Position numbers and translations under genes: made by a program. A stretch of 64,000 nucleotides of DNA from JALZUV01 sp963837025 (GTDB lineage Bacteria > Pseudomonadota > Alphaproteobacteria > Rickettsiales > JALZUV01), in the NCBI GenBank assembly GCA_963837025.1, contig CAWILT010000002.1, positions 558,001-622,000 of the forward strand, written 5' to 3'. Under the pieces are notes generated by a model. It did not search any database. It was not told the DNA's origin and worked only from the letters and a program-made list of their open reading frames with translations. Below are positions 24,209 to 33,354 of the stretch, piece after piece; position 1 is the first letter of the stretch; every line of letters starts with the position of its first letter.

Positions 24209-24694
24209 ATGTGGTCAAATTTTAAATATAAAGAGGATTTGCTTTTATTTTTAGCAATAACCCCCTTTATTTTTGGAACTGTCTATTTCTACAAGCAATA
24301 TAGCGACCCTTCACTTGAGATTATAGCCGAAAATGCACTGCCATGGCCTGCAATTGAAGAAGCATATGCAGCATTAAATGGACGTGAATTTTTATATGAA
24401 GGAACGCTCAAAAAATTACAGAAGATGGAAAATAAAGTAGTCGCAATTTATGGCTATATGTATCCTATAAAAATATCAGAAAAGCATGATCATTTTCTAT
24501 TAAGTAAACAATCACATATCTGTCAATTCCATCTGCCTTCCCATTCAGGAAATATGGTAGAAGTATTGATGACAGGCAAAGGCATTCGTTATACAAGAGA
24601 ACCCATTTTGCTTACTGGGGTATTTTCAATACCAAATGATAAAGAATTAGGTATCACATTTCGATTAGAAGAATCGGAGTTAATAGATGATTAA
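24209..24694 (+). CDS. DUF3299-like membrane-anchored protein (first of a tandem pair)
   Basis: 161 residues: a single N-terminal hydrophobic helix (about 11-28), then a periplasmic domain with the pattern VVAIYGYMYPIK, FLLSKQSHICQFH, MVEVLM and EPILLTGVFSI. This is the DUF3299 arrangement. The Cys-x-Phe-His pair could bind metal. In P. aeruginosa a DUF3299 protein (PA4066) closes the comparable zinc-responsive operon. It lies five bases after the permease. It shares its domain plan with the next gene, so the two look like an old duplication. Confidence 0.7.
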   Translation: MWSNFKYKEDLLLFLAITPFIFGTVYFYKQYSDPSLEIIAENALPWPAIEEAYAALNGREFLYEGTLKKLQKMENKVVAIYGYMYPIKISEKHDHFLLSKQSHICQFHLPSHSGNMVEVLMTGKGIRYTREPILLTGVFSIPNDKELGITFRLEESELIDD

Positions 24695-25211
24695 ATATGC
24701 TCTAATTATTCTCAGTTTATTATCATGCGCAGCTATATATATAACTATTTTGCCCCCTCAAAACGCAACAAAAGAAACGGCTTTCAATAATGATATAATC
24801 GAAGATTGGAAACCTTTAGAGGTTACAGGCGATGCTATTGCTTGGGAAATATTTGGAGCGACAAGAGAACATGAATCCTGCACGCAGAAAGACGAAGATG
24901 GATATGATATTTGCCTTGTTAAACCTGAATATGGTAAACAAGTGACGGATTTAAATGGAAAAAGAGTTACCATAATGGGCTATATGTTTCCTTTAGAACA
25001 ATCGGAAAAACAAAGAAACTTTCTCATTGGCCCTTATCCTATGAGCTGCCCTTTTCATTACCATGCTAGCCCAACGCAAATGATAGAGGTGTTTGCCGAT
25101 GAGCCAATCGCCTTTAGTTATGAACCCATAACATTAAAGGGTAATCTTAAACTAGACTACAATGAAGAAACCGGCATGTTTTATTATTTAAATCAAAGCA
25201 AAAAACTTTAA
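24687..25211 (+). CDS. DUF3299-like exported protein (second of a tandem pair)
   Basis: 174 residues: a short N-terminal hydrophobic anchor or signal (about 3-20), then the DUF3299 pattern: RVTIMGYMFPLE, FLIGPYPMSCPFHYH, MIEVFADEPIAFSYEPITLKGNL. The CPFHYH cluster adds a second His to the likely metal ligands. An extra cysteine pair (SCTQKDEDGYDICL) at about 69-81 is not in the first copy. It overlaps the preceding gene by eight bases and ends the operon. Its function is unknown, but the company it keeps points to zinc scarcity. Confidence 0.7.
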   Translation: MIKYALIILSLLSCAAIYITILPPQNATKETAFNNDIIEDWKPLEVTGDAIAWEIFGATREHESCTQKDEDGYDICLVKPEYGKQVTDLNGKRVTIMGYMFPLEQSEKQRNFLIGPYPMSCPFHYHASPTQMIEVFADEPIAFSYEPITLKGNLKLDYNEETGMFYYLNQSKKL

Positions 25212-25245
25212 GCTTAAAAGTAAATTTTTTAAAGCATTTTTAAAT

Positions 25246-26631
25246 TTATTCGGGAAGGGTTATGGTGCTTGTTAAGGTATCTAATTTAGTAAGTGCTAAT
25301 TGATATTGGGTGTTAGCTTGAATTTCTTTTATTTTAGCATTTGCTAGTGCCTCTTGGCGCAGATTAATTAAAAAGAAATCACTTCCACCTGCACTAAAGC
25401 GATTGCGTTCGGCAGTTTCCATTTGCTCGGCAAAATTTATTTCTTCTTGCGCAAGTTCAATAGCTTCATTGCGTGCTCTTAGTTCCATCAATAAATTGGC
25501 AAGTTGCGTTTGAAGCTGCTCTTTGCGCAATTGTTCTAAATAATCTAAGCGCCTTATTTCGGCTTTTGCCTCACTCATTCTGCCTTTCGCCAAATTTTGC
25601 TCCAAAGGTATTGAAACATTAAGCTTAATAACAGATTCGGCTTGCTGGCGAGATAAATTACCTCTGCCTAAATCATCTGAAAACTCAAGTTGCAAATCTG
25701 CTTTAGGCAATTGTTGGTTTTCGCCTAGCGCATAATTTTGCTCTTGTTCCAATTTCGCTTGTTCAAACCGAGCTAGTTCAGGATGCAGATCAATTAATTT
25801 AACGAGTAATGCTTCTTCTTTCATCATTTCAGGTAGGGGGAAAGCCTCGGGTAAAACCTGCTGACTAGGAATAATAGGCTCGCCTTGAACATTGCGGTAA
25901 AATAAACTTAACTCAAATGCAGCTTCTTTAAACTTACGCTGTGCCTCCACAATATCACTTTTACGTTGCGTAATATATTGTTGATTTTCTGTTAAATAAA
26001 TTTTTGCAATATCGCCTTTTTGGTGACGTTGAACTAGACCGCTTTGTCGGGTTTGCATTAACTCCAAAATTGATTCCAGAACCTGCAATTGCTTGCCTAT
26101 AGCAACCCATCTCCAATATTGACTTATCGCCTTTAGCTCAATATCTAGCTGTGTAATAAAGGCATCAATATCAGTCGTATCTGATTTTATTTTTGCGATA
26201 GTTAATGCCGCTCGACGCTCATCAATCATGTTATCTCTTAATAAAGAAAGTTCCGCTCCAACAAGAATTTCTCCTTGGTTATTCGTAATGAGTCGATCCT
26301 CATAAATAGGAAAATTACCATCAGAAATTCGATAGCCTCCGTAAATGTTACTATTAAAGTCAGATAGAGGTTGAACAACTCGTGTGTCAATTTGTTGGCC
26401 ATCATAAAACCCGCTTAAACGACTTGTAGCATTTTGCTCAACAGTAGCATCAAACGCGCCCCTTTTTTGTTGAATGATAGCTTTAGCCGCTGCTTGCTTT
26501 TGTGCGGCCGCTAAAATTTCAGGATAATGAAGCGCAGTGCTCTGCTTAATATCCTCTGGCATTAACGCTGTATTGGCTTGTGCCTGCATCGCAAAAAATA
26601 AACTGATCACTATTAACAATCGCGTCATCAA
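25246..26631 (-). CDS. TolC family outer membrane efflux protein
   Basis: 461 residues with a signal peptide (LLIVISLFFAMQAQA) and two long, repeated alpha-helical stretches (heptad-rich regions around 140-215 and 350-440), as expected for the TolC barrel-tunnel. It should form the outer-membrane channel for the membrane-fusion protein and ABC-like protein encoded just upstream in the same operon, with a four-base overlap to the fusion protein gene. Confidence 0.88.
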   Translation of the reverse strand: MMTRLLIVISLFFAMQAQANTALMPEDIKQSTALHYPEILAAAQKQAAAKAIIQQKRGAFDATVEQNATSRLSGFYDGQQIDTRVVQPLSDFNSNIYGGYRISDGNFPIYEDRLITNNQGEILVGAELSLLRDNMIDERRAALTIAKIKSDTTDIDAFITQLDIELKAISQYWRWVAIGKQLQVLESILELMQTRQSGLVQRHQKGDIAKIYLTENQQYITQRKSDIVEAQRKFKEAAFELSLFYRNVQGEPIIPSQQVLPEAFPLPEMMKEEALLVKLIDLHPELARFEQAKLEQEQNYALGENQQLPKADLQLEFSDDLGRGNLSRQQAESVIKLNVSIPLEQNLAKGRMSEAKAEIRRLDYLEQLRKEQLQTQLANLLMELRARNEAIELAQEEINFAEQMETAERNRFSAGGSDFFLINLRQEALANAKIKEIQANTQYQLALTKLDTLTSTITLPE

Positions 26632-27677
26632 TCTTGCCTCGTTTTGAGCGTTTGAGTGGCAGGTAACTTTGGCGGAAAGTTATTTAAATTTCGCCATAAT
26701 TCATATCCTAGCTGAACAGTTTCCAATAGTATCCAGCCTTTCACCTGTGCTCCCATTCGCAAAAAATGGTCATTAGGCCAAGGACCATCTTGCATATCTG
26801 GCACAATCATAACTCGAAAATGCCCATTTTGAGAAACGGATGGGTCTATCGAATGCACAATACCGCCAAACGTGCCCACCGCCTTAGAAGGCCATCCACT
26901 AAACTGTACGATAGGCCAACCTTCAAACTGCAGACGCACTTTTTTGCCTACTGAAACTAAAGGCGTGTCATTACCATCTACAAATAATTCAACTGCAGGC
27001 ATTACATCAGAAGGCGCAAACCGTGCGATAACATCGCCTTGTTTAATAGTTGTCGCATTATCACCTGCTAGCACCTCGACAATACGGCCATCTCGAGGTG
27101 CACGAATTATTTGCATATCTTGCTGAGCGAGCATCACTTTTGCTTTATTTAATTCTGCCTCAGCCTTTGCGACTTCTGTGAGTTTTAGGTTTAATTGAAT
27201 CTTGGCTTGTTCATAAGTGCGCTCTGAGCTTAATCCTTGTTTAAATAGGGATCTTTGACGATCTAAATCTAACTGCGCTGTATTTGCGATGAGTCGTGAT
27301 GAGGATAAATTTCGGTTTAATGAATCCCGTTTCTCTTCAAGCCGCATAATGAAATCAGCATCATTATCAACAATTTCCAGTAATGGATCATCTTTATTAA
27401 CAATGCTGCCATCTTGCACATACCACTTTTTAATGCGGCCAGAAACCAGCGCATTAATGGGCTGTGGGCGATCATTAGGGTTTAAGGTAGTCACTTGTCC
27501 AAAGCCATAAGCAGTCTGTACCCAAGGCACGATGATTAATGCAACAAGAGTAATAATTGCTGTAAAAAAAATAATGTAAGCAACTGCTTTTAAAGGCGAT
27601 GGCGTTTTAATCGCATCTATATGTGTAAATCTGCCCAGTAATTTTTCTGAGAATTGAGTGTGAGGATGTTTAGTCAT
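26628..27677 (-). CDS. HlyD family periplasmic adaptor (membrane fusion protein)
   Basis: 349 residues from an ATG at 27677; a GTG 15 bases upstream is possible but overlaps the ABC gene more. An N-terminal membrane segment (about 35-58) is followed by a lipoyl-like half (INALVSGRIKKWYVQDGSIVNKDDPLLEI), a coiled coil of about 85 residues, a second lipoyl half (IRAPRDGRIVEVLAGD) and a beta-barrel. This is the HlyD/EmrA architecture linking an inner-membrane ABC protein to TolC. It overlaps the upstream ABC gene by eight bases and the TolC gene by four. Confidence 0.88.
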   Translation of the reverse strand: MTKHPHTQFSEKLLGRFTHIDAIKTPSPLKAVAYIIFFTAIITLVALIIVPWVQTAYGFGQVTTLNPNDRPQPINALVSGRIKKWYVQDGSIVNKDDPLLEIVDNDADFIMRLEEKRDSLNRNLSSSRLIANTAQLDLDRQRSLFKQGLSSERTYEQAKIQLNLKLTEVAKAEAELNKAKVMLAQQDMQIIRAPRDGRIVEVLAGDNATTIKQGDVIARFAPSDVMPAVELFVDGNDTPLVSVGKKVRLQFEGWPIVQFSGWPSKAVGTFGGIVHSIDPSVSQNGHFRVMIVPDMQDGPWPNDHFLRMGAQVKGWILLETVQLGYELWRNLNNFPPKLPATQTLKTRQD

Positions 27678-29379
27678 GAATCTCACTTTCACAGCGTTTT
27701 AAATCAGCAATGTTTTGGAAGGAGATCTGATTCTGCCAATCAATAAATAAGTAGCGGTCAAAACTATCCAAGTCATATCGATTTGTGAAATACAATAAAA
27801 TGATTTCATCTTGCTCTAAAATATAGTTGAAAATCCGCTTTCTGCGATGGTCCGATAATGCATCAAATAACTCGTTTAGTACCAAAATAGAAGGTTTAGC
27901 TAACAAAGCTCCTGCGAGCTTCAGGCGCAGTACTTCGGTTGCTCTAAGCGGGTAGCCGTTGGCTAATAAATGCGTATCTATTCCATTGGGTAGGCTTTCA
28001 ATTAATCTTTCCAATTCCACCACTTTCAACATTTCGTTTATTTCAGCTCGCGAAGCATTGGGAGCATGAATACGCAAATATTCCAATATATTAGCTTCGA
28101 TTAGACCTGCTTTATCAATTACCAAAATATAATTGCGTAACGAAGCTGGGTCATAATCTTGAATATCTTGTCCATTTATCGTTATATGACCACTAATAGG
28201 CGCACGATATCGTTTTAATAAATCAGATATTGAATGCTGAATGGCGCTATAACTGGCTTTAATTAAAATTTTCTCGCCTGATTTAATATGACAATTTAAT
28301 TGCATTTTATTATGCCCATAAGTTGAAACAACTTGGGTAAAGACTAGCTCAGTTTCTTTAGCAGGCTTATACAGCTTTTCACCTTCAATTGCTTCTAAAT
28401 CAATGTCGTATACACGACTGATTTCTTCTAACGCTACGCTTAGATCATAAAACTGTACCAGATAATAACTTAATCGTGAGATTGCGAAAAAAACCGCCGA
28501 TAGAACCAATTCTGCTGCCACAAGTTGGCCAAGTGTCAACTCTGCACGTACAACAAGAATTCCGCCTAATCCAAGAAGAGCCGAACTGGCTATTGCATAT
28601 AAAACAAGCAAAGCAATTTGCTGCGAAAATGTGTTTCTAAAATGAGATTTACGTGCTTCTAAATAGTGGCTCGTTAATGTGTTCGTACACTTAATTGCAT
28701 ATTCGCTACGTGTTGATGACTTATAAAAATCATTAGATTGGGCTACATCCTCTAAATGGCGCGCCGTTTCATATTTAGCTTCCGACAAACCAATCGCTGT
28801 GCCCATCGCAGACAACCCCCACACGCGGCAAATCAACCAAAGCGTGGCAATACAAATTAAATTAAAAAGCAAAAACCAAGGATGATACAAAGAAACCAGA
28901 ACAATCCCTACCATCATTTGCAATACAGTGCCCAAAAACCCCGCCACTAGACTAGAAATCACTTTTTGCACATGCATAATATCAAAGTAACGGTTAACCA
29001 AATCGTGCCCGTTTATTTTACGGAATTTTTGCTGTTCTGCATTCATATTCCGCAGTGTAAATTGCGCTGTCATGCTGGCATAAAACCTTCTTTCAAAAAG
29101 CTCTAACGCATAACTTTGCAGAGCAACTAAAAGTCCGGAGATTAATAATAAAGCACATAAAATTAGCGATAGCGTCACAATAGCTCTAATTGATGCAATA
29201 TTAGCAACGGTGTTAATGAGCATCTGAACCGAGATTGGAACAGCCAAAGTGAGCAAACTAACTGCAATCGCGTAAACAGTTGCAAGATAAAGAAAACGAC
29301 GATTGGAAGTATCAACTAATAATCGAAAATGATCGCGGAACATTTTGAAAAATGATATAGAATTCACGCTATTATCCAC
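27670..29379 (-). CDS. Type I secretion-like ABC protein with degenerate nucleotide-binding domain
   Basis: 569 residues from a GTG at 29379, chosen because AAGGAG lies at the right distance; the frame runs 18 codons further to a TTG. Six membrane segments lie in about 25-310. The C-terminal half aligns with ABC ATPase domains, but nearly all active-site motifs are altered. Walker A reads GEKILIKASYSAIQHS (no GxxGxGKS), the signature reads YPLRATE in place of LSGGQ, Walker B reads ILVLNELFDALS (Asp to Asn) and the H-loop reads YFTNRYDL (His to Asn). Only the Walker B-adjacent Glu remains. ATP hydrolysis by this subunit alone is unlikely. The frame is intact and translationally linked to HlyD and TolC, so it is a maintained gene and not a wreck. 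Confidence 0.85.
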   Translation of the reverse strand: MDNSVNSISFFKMFRDHFRLLVDTSNRRFLYLATVYAIAVSLLTLAVPISVQMLINTVANIASIRAIVTLSLILCALLLISGLLVALQSYALELFERRFYASMTAQFTLRNMNAEQQKFRKINGHDLVNRYFDIMHVQKVISSLVAGFLGTVLQMMVGIVLVSLYHPWFLLFNLICIATLWLICRVWGLSAMGTAIGLSEAKYETARHLEDVAQSNDFYKSSTRSEYAIKCTNTLTSHYLEARKSHFRNTFSQQIALLVLYAIASSALLGLGGILVVRAELTLGQLVAAELVLSAVFFAISRLSYYLVQFYDLSVALEEISRVYDIDLEAIEGEKLYKPAKETELVFTQVVSTYGHNKMQLNCHIKSGEKILIKASYSAIQHSISDLLKRYRAPISGHITINGQDIQDYDPASLRNYILVIDKAGLIEANILEYLRIHAPNASRAEINEMLKVVELERLIESLPNGIDTHLLANGYPLRATEVLRLKLAGALLAKPSILVLNELFDALSDHRRKRIFNYILEQDEIILLYFTNRYDLDSFDRYLFIDWQNQISFQNIADLKRCESEIHD

Positions 29380-29627
29380 TTTGACTCCTTGTATTTGCGA
29401 AAGACAGATACTGTATTTTATCGTTGGGAACAATAGAACTTTGTATCTAGTAATGGCATAAGCAAATAAATTTGTAATTCATGGCGCTTTTTCGTTGTAT
29501 CATTTGATATCGCAAGGGCTAAGTTAAAAGGTGATAGCTTTATGAAGACTTTATAAAAATGGCTTAGTTCCATATATAATTTATTTTCATGAAAGATATG
29601 ATTGAAATTCAACAAAGGAGAATTTTC

Positions 29628-30122
29628 ATGTCAAATCGTATTAATGCTACATTCAAAACCCAAAATGCAGCTCAAGCAGCTCTATTAGATTTAGAAGATT
29701 TAGGTGTTACCGAAGAGCAAATTAGTGCCATCGTTAGCGATGAAACGCGAGGCAATAGTTTTAATATTGAATCCCATACACGTGCAGCAGAAGGCACGGG
29801 AATTGGCGCCACAACTGGCGGGGTAATTGGCGCGATCTTAGGTAGTTTAGCAACTGCAACTGCTTTAGCCATCCCTGGTTTAAATATAGTCGTGAGTGGT
29901 GCATTAGTTTCTACATTAGCAGGTTTAGGTGCGGGTGCTGCAGCAGGAGGATTAATTGGCGGTTTAGCCGGTGCAGGCATTACCGAGCACGAAGCTAAAA
30001 TTTATGAAGATGAGATTAAAAACGGTGCTATTTTAATTTCAGTTGATGCTAAAGATAGCGATCAACGTGACCAAATTAAATCGGTGTTTAATCGCACAGA
30101 TGCGCATAATATTGCTGCGTAA
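29628..30122 (+). CDS. Glycine-zipper protein, general stress protein 17M-like
   Basis: 164 residues; start chosen at 29628, where AAAGGAG precedes the ATG by seven bases, and not at 29589. Residues 1-50 form an alpha/beta region (NRINATFKTQNAAQAALLDLEDLGV) like the N-terminus of Bacillus general stress protein 17M. About 60-125 is a glycine/alanine-rich hydrophobic region with GxxxG repeats (GGVIGAILGSLA, GLGAGAAAGGLIGGLAGAGI) that could span or fold into a membrane. The end is charged. Stress-linked by family, otherwise unknown. It is monocistronic and has its own terminator. Confidence 0.75.
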   Translation: MSNRINATFKTQNAAQAALLDLEDLGVTEEQISAIVSDETRGNSFNIESHTRAAEGTGIGATTGGVIGAILGSLATATALAIPGLNIVVSGALVSTLAGLGAGAAAGGLIGGLAGAGITEHEAKIYEDEIKNGAILISVDAKDSDQRDQIKSVFNRTDAHNIAA

Positions 30123-30138
30123 ATAAATGACTTAAATT

Positions 30139-30180
30139 AAAGCTAAGCCTTTAACTTATAATTAGAGGCTTAGCTTTTTT
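30139..30180 (+). terminator. Rho-independent terminator after the glycine-zipper gene
   Basis: Twelve-base arms AAAGCTAAGCCT (30139-30150) and AGGCTTAGCTTT (30166-30177) with a 15-base loop and a T-run. It could end transcription from either direction but matches the plus-strand gene. Confidence 0.85.
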
Positions 30181-30347
30181 TATGTAATAATATTAATGCA
30201 TTTATAAACTTAGTTTTTAAATGGCTTTTTCAATTAAATTTTTAGAAATTTTATAATGGCTATTTTTTCAAAATGTGTGTGATGCCTGTATATGCAAGAC
30301 ATTCTCTATCCCTAAAGACTTTAAGAGCCATAAATATTGGCTTCCCA

Positions 30348-30734
30348 TCATATTTTCAGAGTAAAAAACTGCAAATTTACATCTTCGTTTGCGTGAATTA
30401 AATTTGTAAGGGCTGTGCCTGCGGTGCAAAAATTACCTTTGCATTTGAAAATACATTTATTTGATCCGCCTTTGCTTATGCTAACTTCACCAATTTTAAT
30501 ATCTTCAAAATAATAATTGATACGATCGCTAAGGGTTGGAAATTTCTGGCATAAGAGCTTAAAGAACTTGAATTTAATATCCCGAATTCTTATTTTTAGG
30601 CGTTTTTTGGATGATGTCTGAATTATCAAGTTAGTTACCGTAAATTGTATTTTAGCTCTATAAAATCCAGTATTTTGAAATTTAATAGTATTGAAATCGT
30701 TTTTAGGAAATTCATTAATCTTGAGCTTTTGCAT
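30348..30734 (-). CDS. Hypothetical protein
   Basis: 128 residues, rich in Lys, Ile and Phe, with no signal peptide. It has alternating hydrophobic strands in the middle and a cysteine pair near FKCKGNFCTAG at about 98. I recognise no family. Codon usage is AT-rich, more so than the neighbours. It may be a real lineage-specific gene. The flanking 225 bases (30123-30347) hold only the terminator and AT-rich spacer. Confidence 0.4.
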   Translation of the reverse strand: MQKLKINEFPKNDFNTIKFQNTGFYRAKIQFTVTNLIIQTSSKKRLKIRIRDIKFKFFKLLCQKFPTLSDRINYYFEDIKIGEVSISKGGSNKCIFKCKGNFCTAGTALTNLIHANEDVNLQFFTLKI

Positions 30735-30816
30735 ATGACTGAAAGATTTTTAGAGCAATTTACATAAATTTATAGGATAATAATTTTAGATATCATATTT
30801 TAAAGGAGTAAGCCCT

Positions 30817-30918
30817 ATGGCTAAATCACAGGATTCTCAGAAGAACGTTAAGAAAAAGCCGACTCGCACCGCTGCAGAAAAGAAGGCGCTTAAACAAGAA
30901 AAGAAGAAAGGTAAGTAA
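30817..30918 (+). CDS. Short lysine-rich basic peptide
   Basis: A 33-residue frame, MAKSQDSQKNVKKKPTRTAA..., with twelve lysines and no hydrophobic core, preceded by an ideal Shine-Dalgarno (AAAGGAG, nine bases upstream). The composition resembles small basic nucleic-acid-binding peptides. It lies five bases before the 97-residue gene, which suggests a two-gene transcript. It is shorter than most gene-calling limits. Confidence 0.55.
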   Translation: MAKSQDSQKNVKKKPTRTAAEKKALKQEKKKGK

Positions 30919-30923
30919 CTTAG

Positions 30924-31217
30924 ATGGTTGATCAGCTTCGTTGGCTACCATGTGCTCTACCCAAAAAAGGTGATACATTGCGTTGGAATGAGCCCATTTG
31001 GGCAGAGCCTAACAAGCCACGCGGCAAGCCGGACAAAATAGGTGAGCAGCAAATTATGGCCAAAGTCGTCAAGGTTGAAGAATTTATTGAATGCAGCGTC
31101 ATTAGTGTTCAAAATTTAGGGCAGGGTAATGTGCCGATTAAAGTAAAAGAAAATGATAGTATTAAACGTAAAAAATCAACCCTCGCTTTAGGCAATTGCC
31201 ATAAGTTATTAAGCTAA
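30924..31217 (+). CDS. Hypothetical basic protein
   Basis: 97 residues with several Lys and Pro and no membrane segment. LRWLPCALPKKGDTLRWNEPIWAEPNKPRGKPD is the more ordered-looking half, and KVVKVEEFIECSVISV is a likely beta strand. I recognise no family. It follows the lysine-rich peptide by five bases and runs up to the convergent aas gene. Confidence 0.5.
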   Translation: MVDQLRWLPCALPKKGDTLRWNEPIWAEPNKPRGKPDKIGEQQIMAKVVKVEEFIECSVISVQNLGQGNVPIKVKENDSIKRKKSTLALGNCHKLLS

Positions 31218-31224
31218 AGTTTGT

Positions 31225-33354
31225 TTATTGTGATGCTATTTGCTCTTTAATCGAAACATAATCTACTTTTCCCGTACCCAAAAGCGGAATTGAATCTACT
31301 TTGTGAATGGTCTTGGGGAGTGATAATTCGCTAATGCCATGTTGCTTTACATAAGCCACAATAGCTGAGCGCTCGGCATCGGCTTTTTCTGTCATCATAA
31401 CCAGTTGCTCGCCTTTTTTATCATCCGGTAATGAGATAACCGCATGTGCGTGTTCGGGCCATAATTTTGCCAGATAAGCCTCTACTGCTGTGAGCGAAAC
31501 CATCTCACCACCAATTTTTGCAAACCGTTTAGCGCGCCCTTTAATCGTTATAAAGCCAAATTCATCTACTTCCACAATATCACCCGTATCATACCACTCA
31601 TGCTCAGGCGGCACGAGTACACCTGGATTTTTGGCTAGTAAATAACCTTTCATTACATTAGGGCCGCGCACCATAAGTTTGCCACCTTCATCAATTCCTG
31701 GCACCTTTTCAAGTTGATACGTAATACCCGGCATCAAGCGCCCAACCGTTCCCCCTTTATTTTGCATGGGCGTATTAGCAGAAATAACGGGTGAAGTTTC
31801 GGTTGCGCCATAACCTTCCAAAACGCGCACCCCATATTTTTCTGACCAGATACGGCGGGTCTCATCTTTAAGCTTTTCTGCCCCAGCAAAAACATAGCGC
31901 ACGGCATAAAAATCATAACTATGAGCAAAACGTGCATAGCCGGACAGAAAGGTATCAGTGCCGAACAATATGGTTGCATTGGTATCATAAACCAGCTCAG
32001 GCACGATGCGATAATGCAAAGGGGAAGGATAAAAGAACGTTCGAATGCCGGAAAGCAATGGCAATAATGTGCCGCCCGTTAAACCAAATGAATGGAAAAC
32101 AGGTAGCGCATTAAAGACAATATCGGTCGCGCTGAAATCAATACGTGAAGCTAACTGATAACGATTAGCCTGAATATTCACATGGCTGAGAACCACTCCT
32201 TTAGGCGTGCCTTCTGAGCCTGAGGTAAAGAGGATTACCGACGCATCATGCGAATTGGCTTGATGCGCTTTATTTTCAGGGTTTAAATGTGCGCGCAAGA
32301 AGCCAGATAATTTATTGATAAACGTTACATTAGGGGCAATATCTTCTAAGAAAATCACCTCAACGCCAGCAGCTTTAATCGCCTCTACTAAAGGTTCAAG
32401 CTTGGCTGTTTTGATAAATACACGCGAGCTATAAACTTTCTTAATTTGGGCGGTCTCACATGCCTCTACTACACTTTTTAAGCCAGCAGAAAAGTTGAGC
32501 ATCGCAGCCACCCGGCCATAAGCTTGAAGCGAAAAGAAGGCAATAATTGTGCCGCCCATATTTGGTAGCAATAAACCCACATGCTCGCTCTTTTGAGTAT
32601 TTTTCGCCAATTTCTCGCCTAAAATTAAACTGCGCATAATGAGTTGACGATAGGTTAGCGGATGGCGTTTAACATCATCGACCATCACATGCCCCCCGCC
32701 ATGGGTAGCCATGGCATCGCAAAGGCCAAGCCACAAAGTTTGTTCAATATGCGATGTTTCAAAAAGCATCTCAGTCATTAAATCATAAAGCTGGTTGCCA
32801 ATAGCAGCGCGACGTTTGCGGCCTTTAATTTCTTCATCCACCGTAAATTTGCGAGGCGCCATCATATGAAGCGTAATTTTAGGAAATAAGCGGATGCGTA
32901 CTTTGCCTCTGAGGCGCGAAAGGGGGGTATATTGCGCGCCTTCAATACGCACCGGCAAAATTTGGGCATTGGCCTTATCAGCAATCATGCCAGGGCCTTC
33001 ATAAACTTTCATGAGCGAGCCGGTTACAGTAATACGGCCTTCAGGGAAAATAACGCAGTGGCCACCTTTTTTTAAACGTGTAATCATAGCTTTTGTAGCC
33101 ATCGGATTAGTAGGATCCAGCGGAAAGGTGTTGGCAAATTTAAGGAAAGGTTTAATATACCATTTGTGGGCGATAAAACTGTTTATCGCAAAAAATGGAT
33201 TACCGGGTAAATATAAAGCTAATAGCACCGCATCCAAAAACGATAGATGGTTTGCAACGATTAATACGCGTTCACCTGCGAGTTTAAAATTATCCTTACC
33301 CTTTATTTCAATGCGAAATAAAAAGGATAAAATGGCTTTTAATAAACTACGCAT
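31225..33354 (-). CDS. aas: Bifunctional acyl-ACP synthetase / 2-acylglycerophosphoethanolamine acyltransferase
   Basis: 709 residues, close to E. coli Aas (719). Residues about 1-190 are a PlsC-type acyltransferase with the catalytic NHLSFLDAV and the substrate motif FPEGRITVTG. About 210-700 is an AMP-forming acyl-activating domain with VILFTSGSEGTPKGVVLSH, GYGATETSP and YDTGDIVEVDE. The protein re-acylates lysophosphatidylethanolamine in the inner membrane using acyl-ACP. Its partner flippase gene lplT precedes it with an eight-base overlap, the same pair as in E. coli. Confidence 0.93.
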   Translation of the reverse strand: MRSLLKAILSFLFRIEIKGKDNFKLAGERVLIVANHLSFLDAVLLALYLPGNPFFAINSFIAHKWYIKPFLKFANTFPLDPTNPMATKAMITRLKKGGHCVIFPEGRITVTGSLMKVYEGPGMIADKANAQILPVRIEGAQYTPLSRLRGKVRIRLFPKITLHMMAPRKFTVDEEIKGRKRRAAIGNQLYDLMTEMLFETSHIEQTLWLGLCDAMATHGGGHVMVDDVKRHPLTYRQLIMRSLILGEKLAKNTQKSEHVGLLLPNMGGTIIAFFSLQAYGRVAAMLNFSAGLKSVVEACETAQIKKVYSSRVFIKTAKLEPLVEAIKAAGVEVIFLEDIAPNVTFINKLSGFLRAHLNPENKAHQANSHDASVILFTSGSEGTPKGVVLSHVNIQANRYQLASRIDFSATDIVFNALPVFHSFGLTGGTLLPLLSGIRTFFYPSPLHYRIVPELVYDTNATILFGTDTFLSGYARFAHSYDFYAVRYVFAGAEKLKDETRRIWSEKYGVRVLEGYGATETSPVISANTPMQNKGGTVGRLMPGITYQLEKVPGIDEGGKLMVRGPNVMKGYLLAKNPGVLVPPEHEWYDTGDIVEVDEFGFITIKGRAKRFAKIGGEMVSLTAVEAYLAKLWPEHAHAVISLPDDKKGEQLVMMTEKADAERSAIVAYVKQHGISELSLPKTIHKVDSIPLLGTGKVDYVSIKEQIASQ

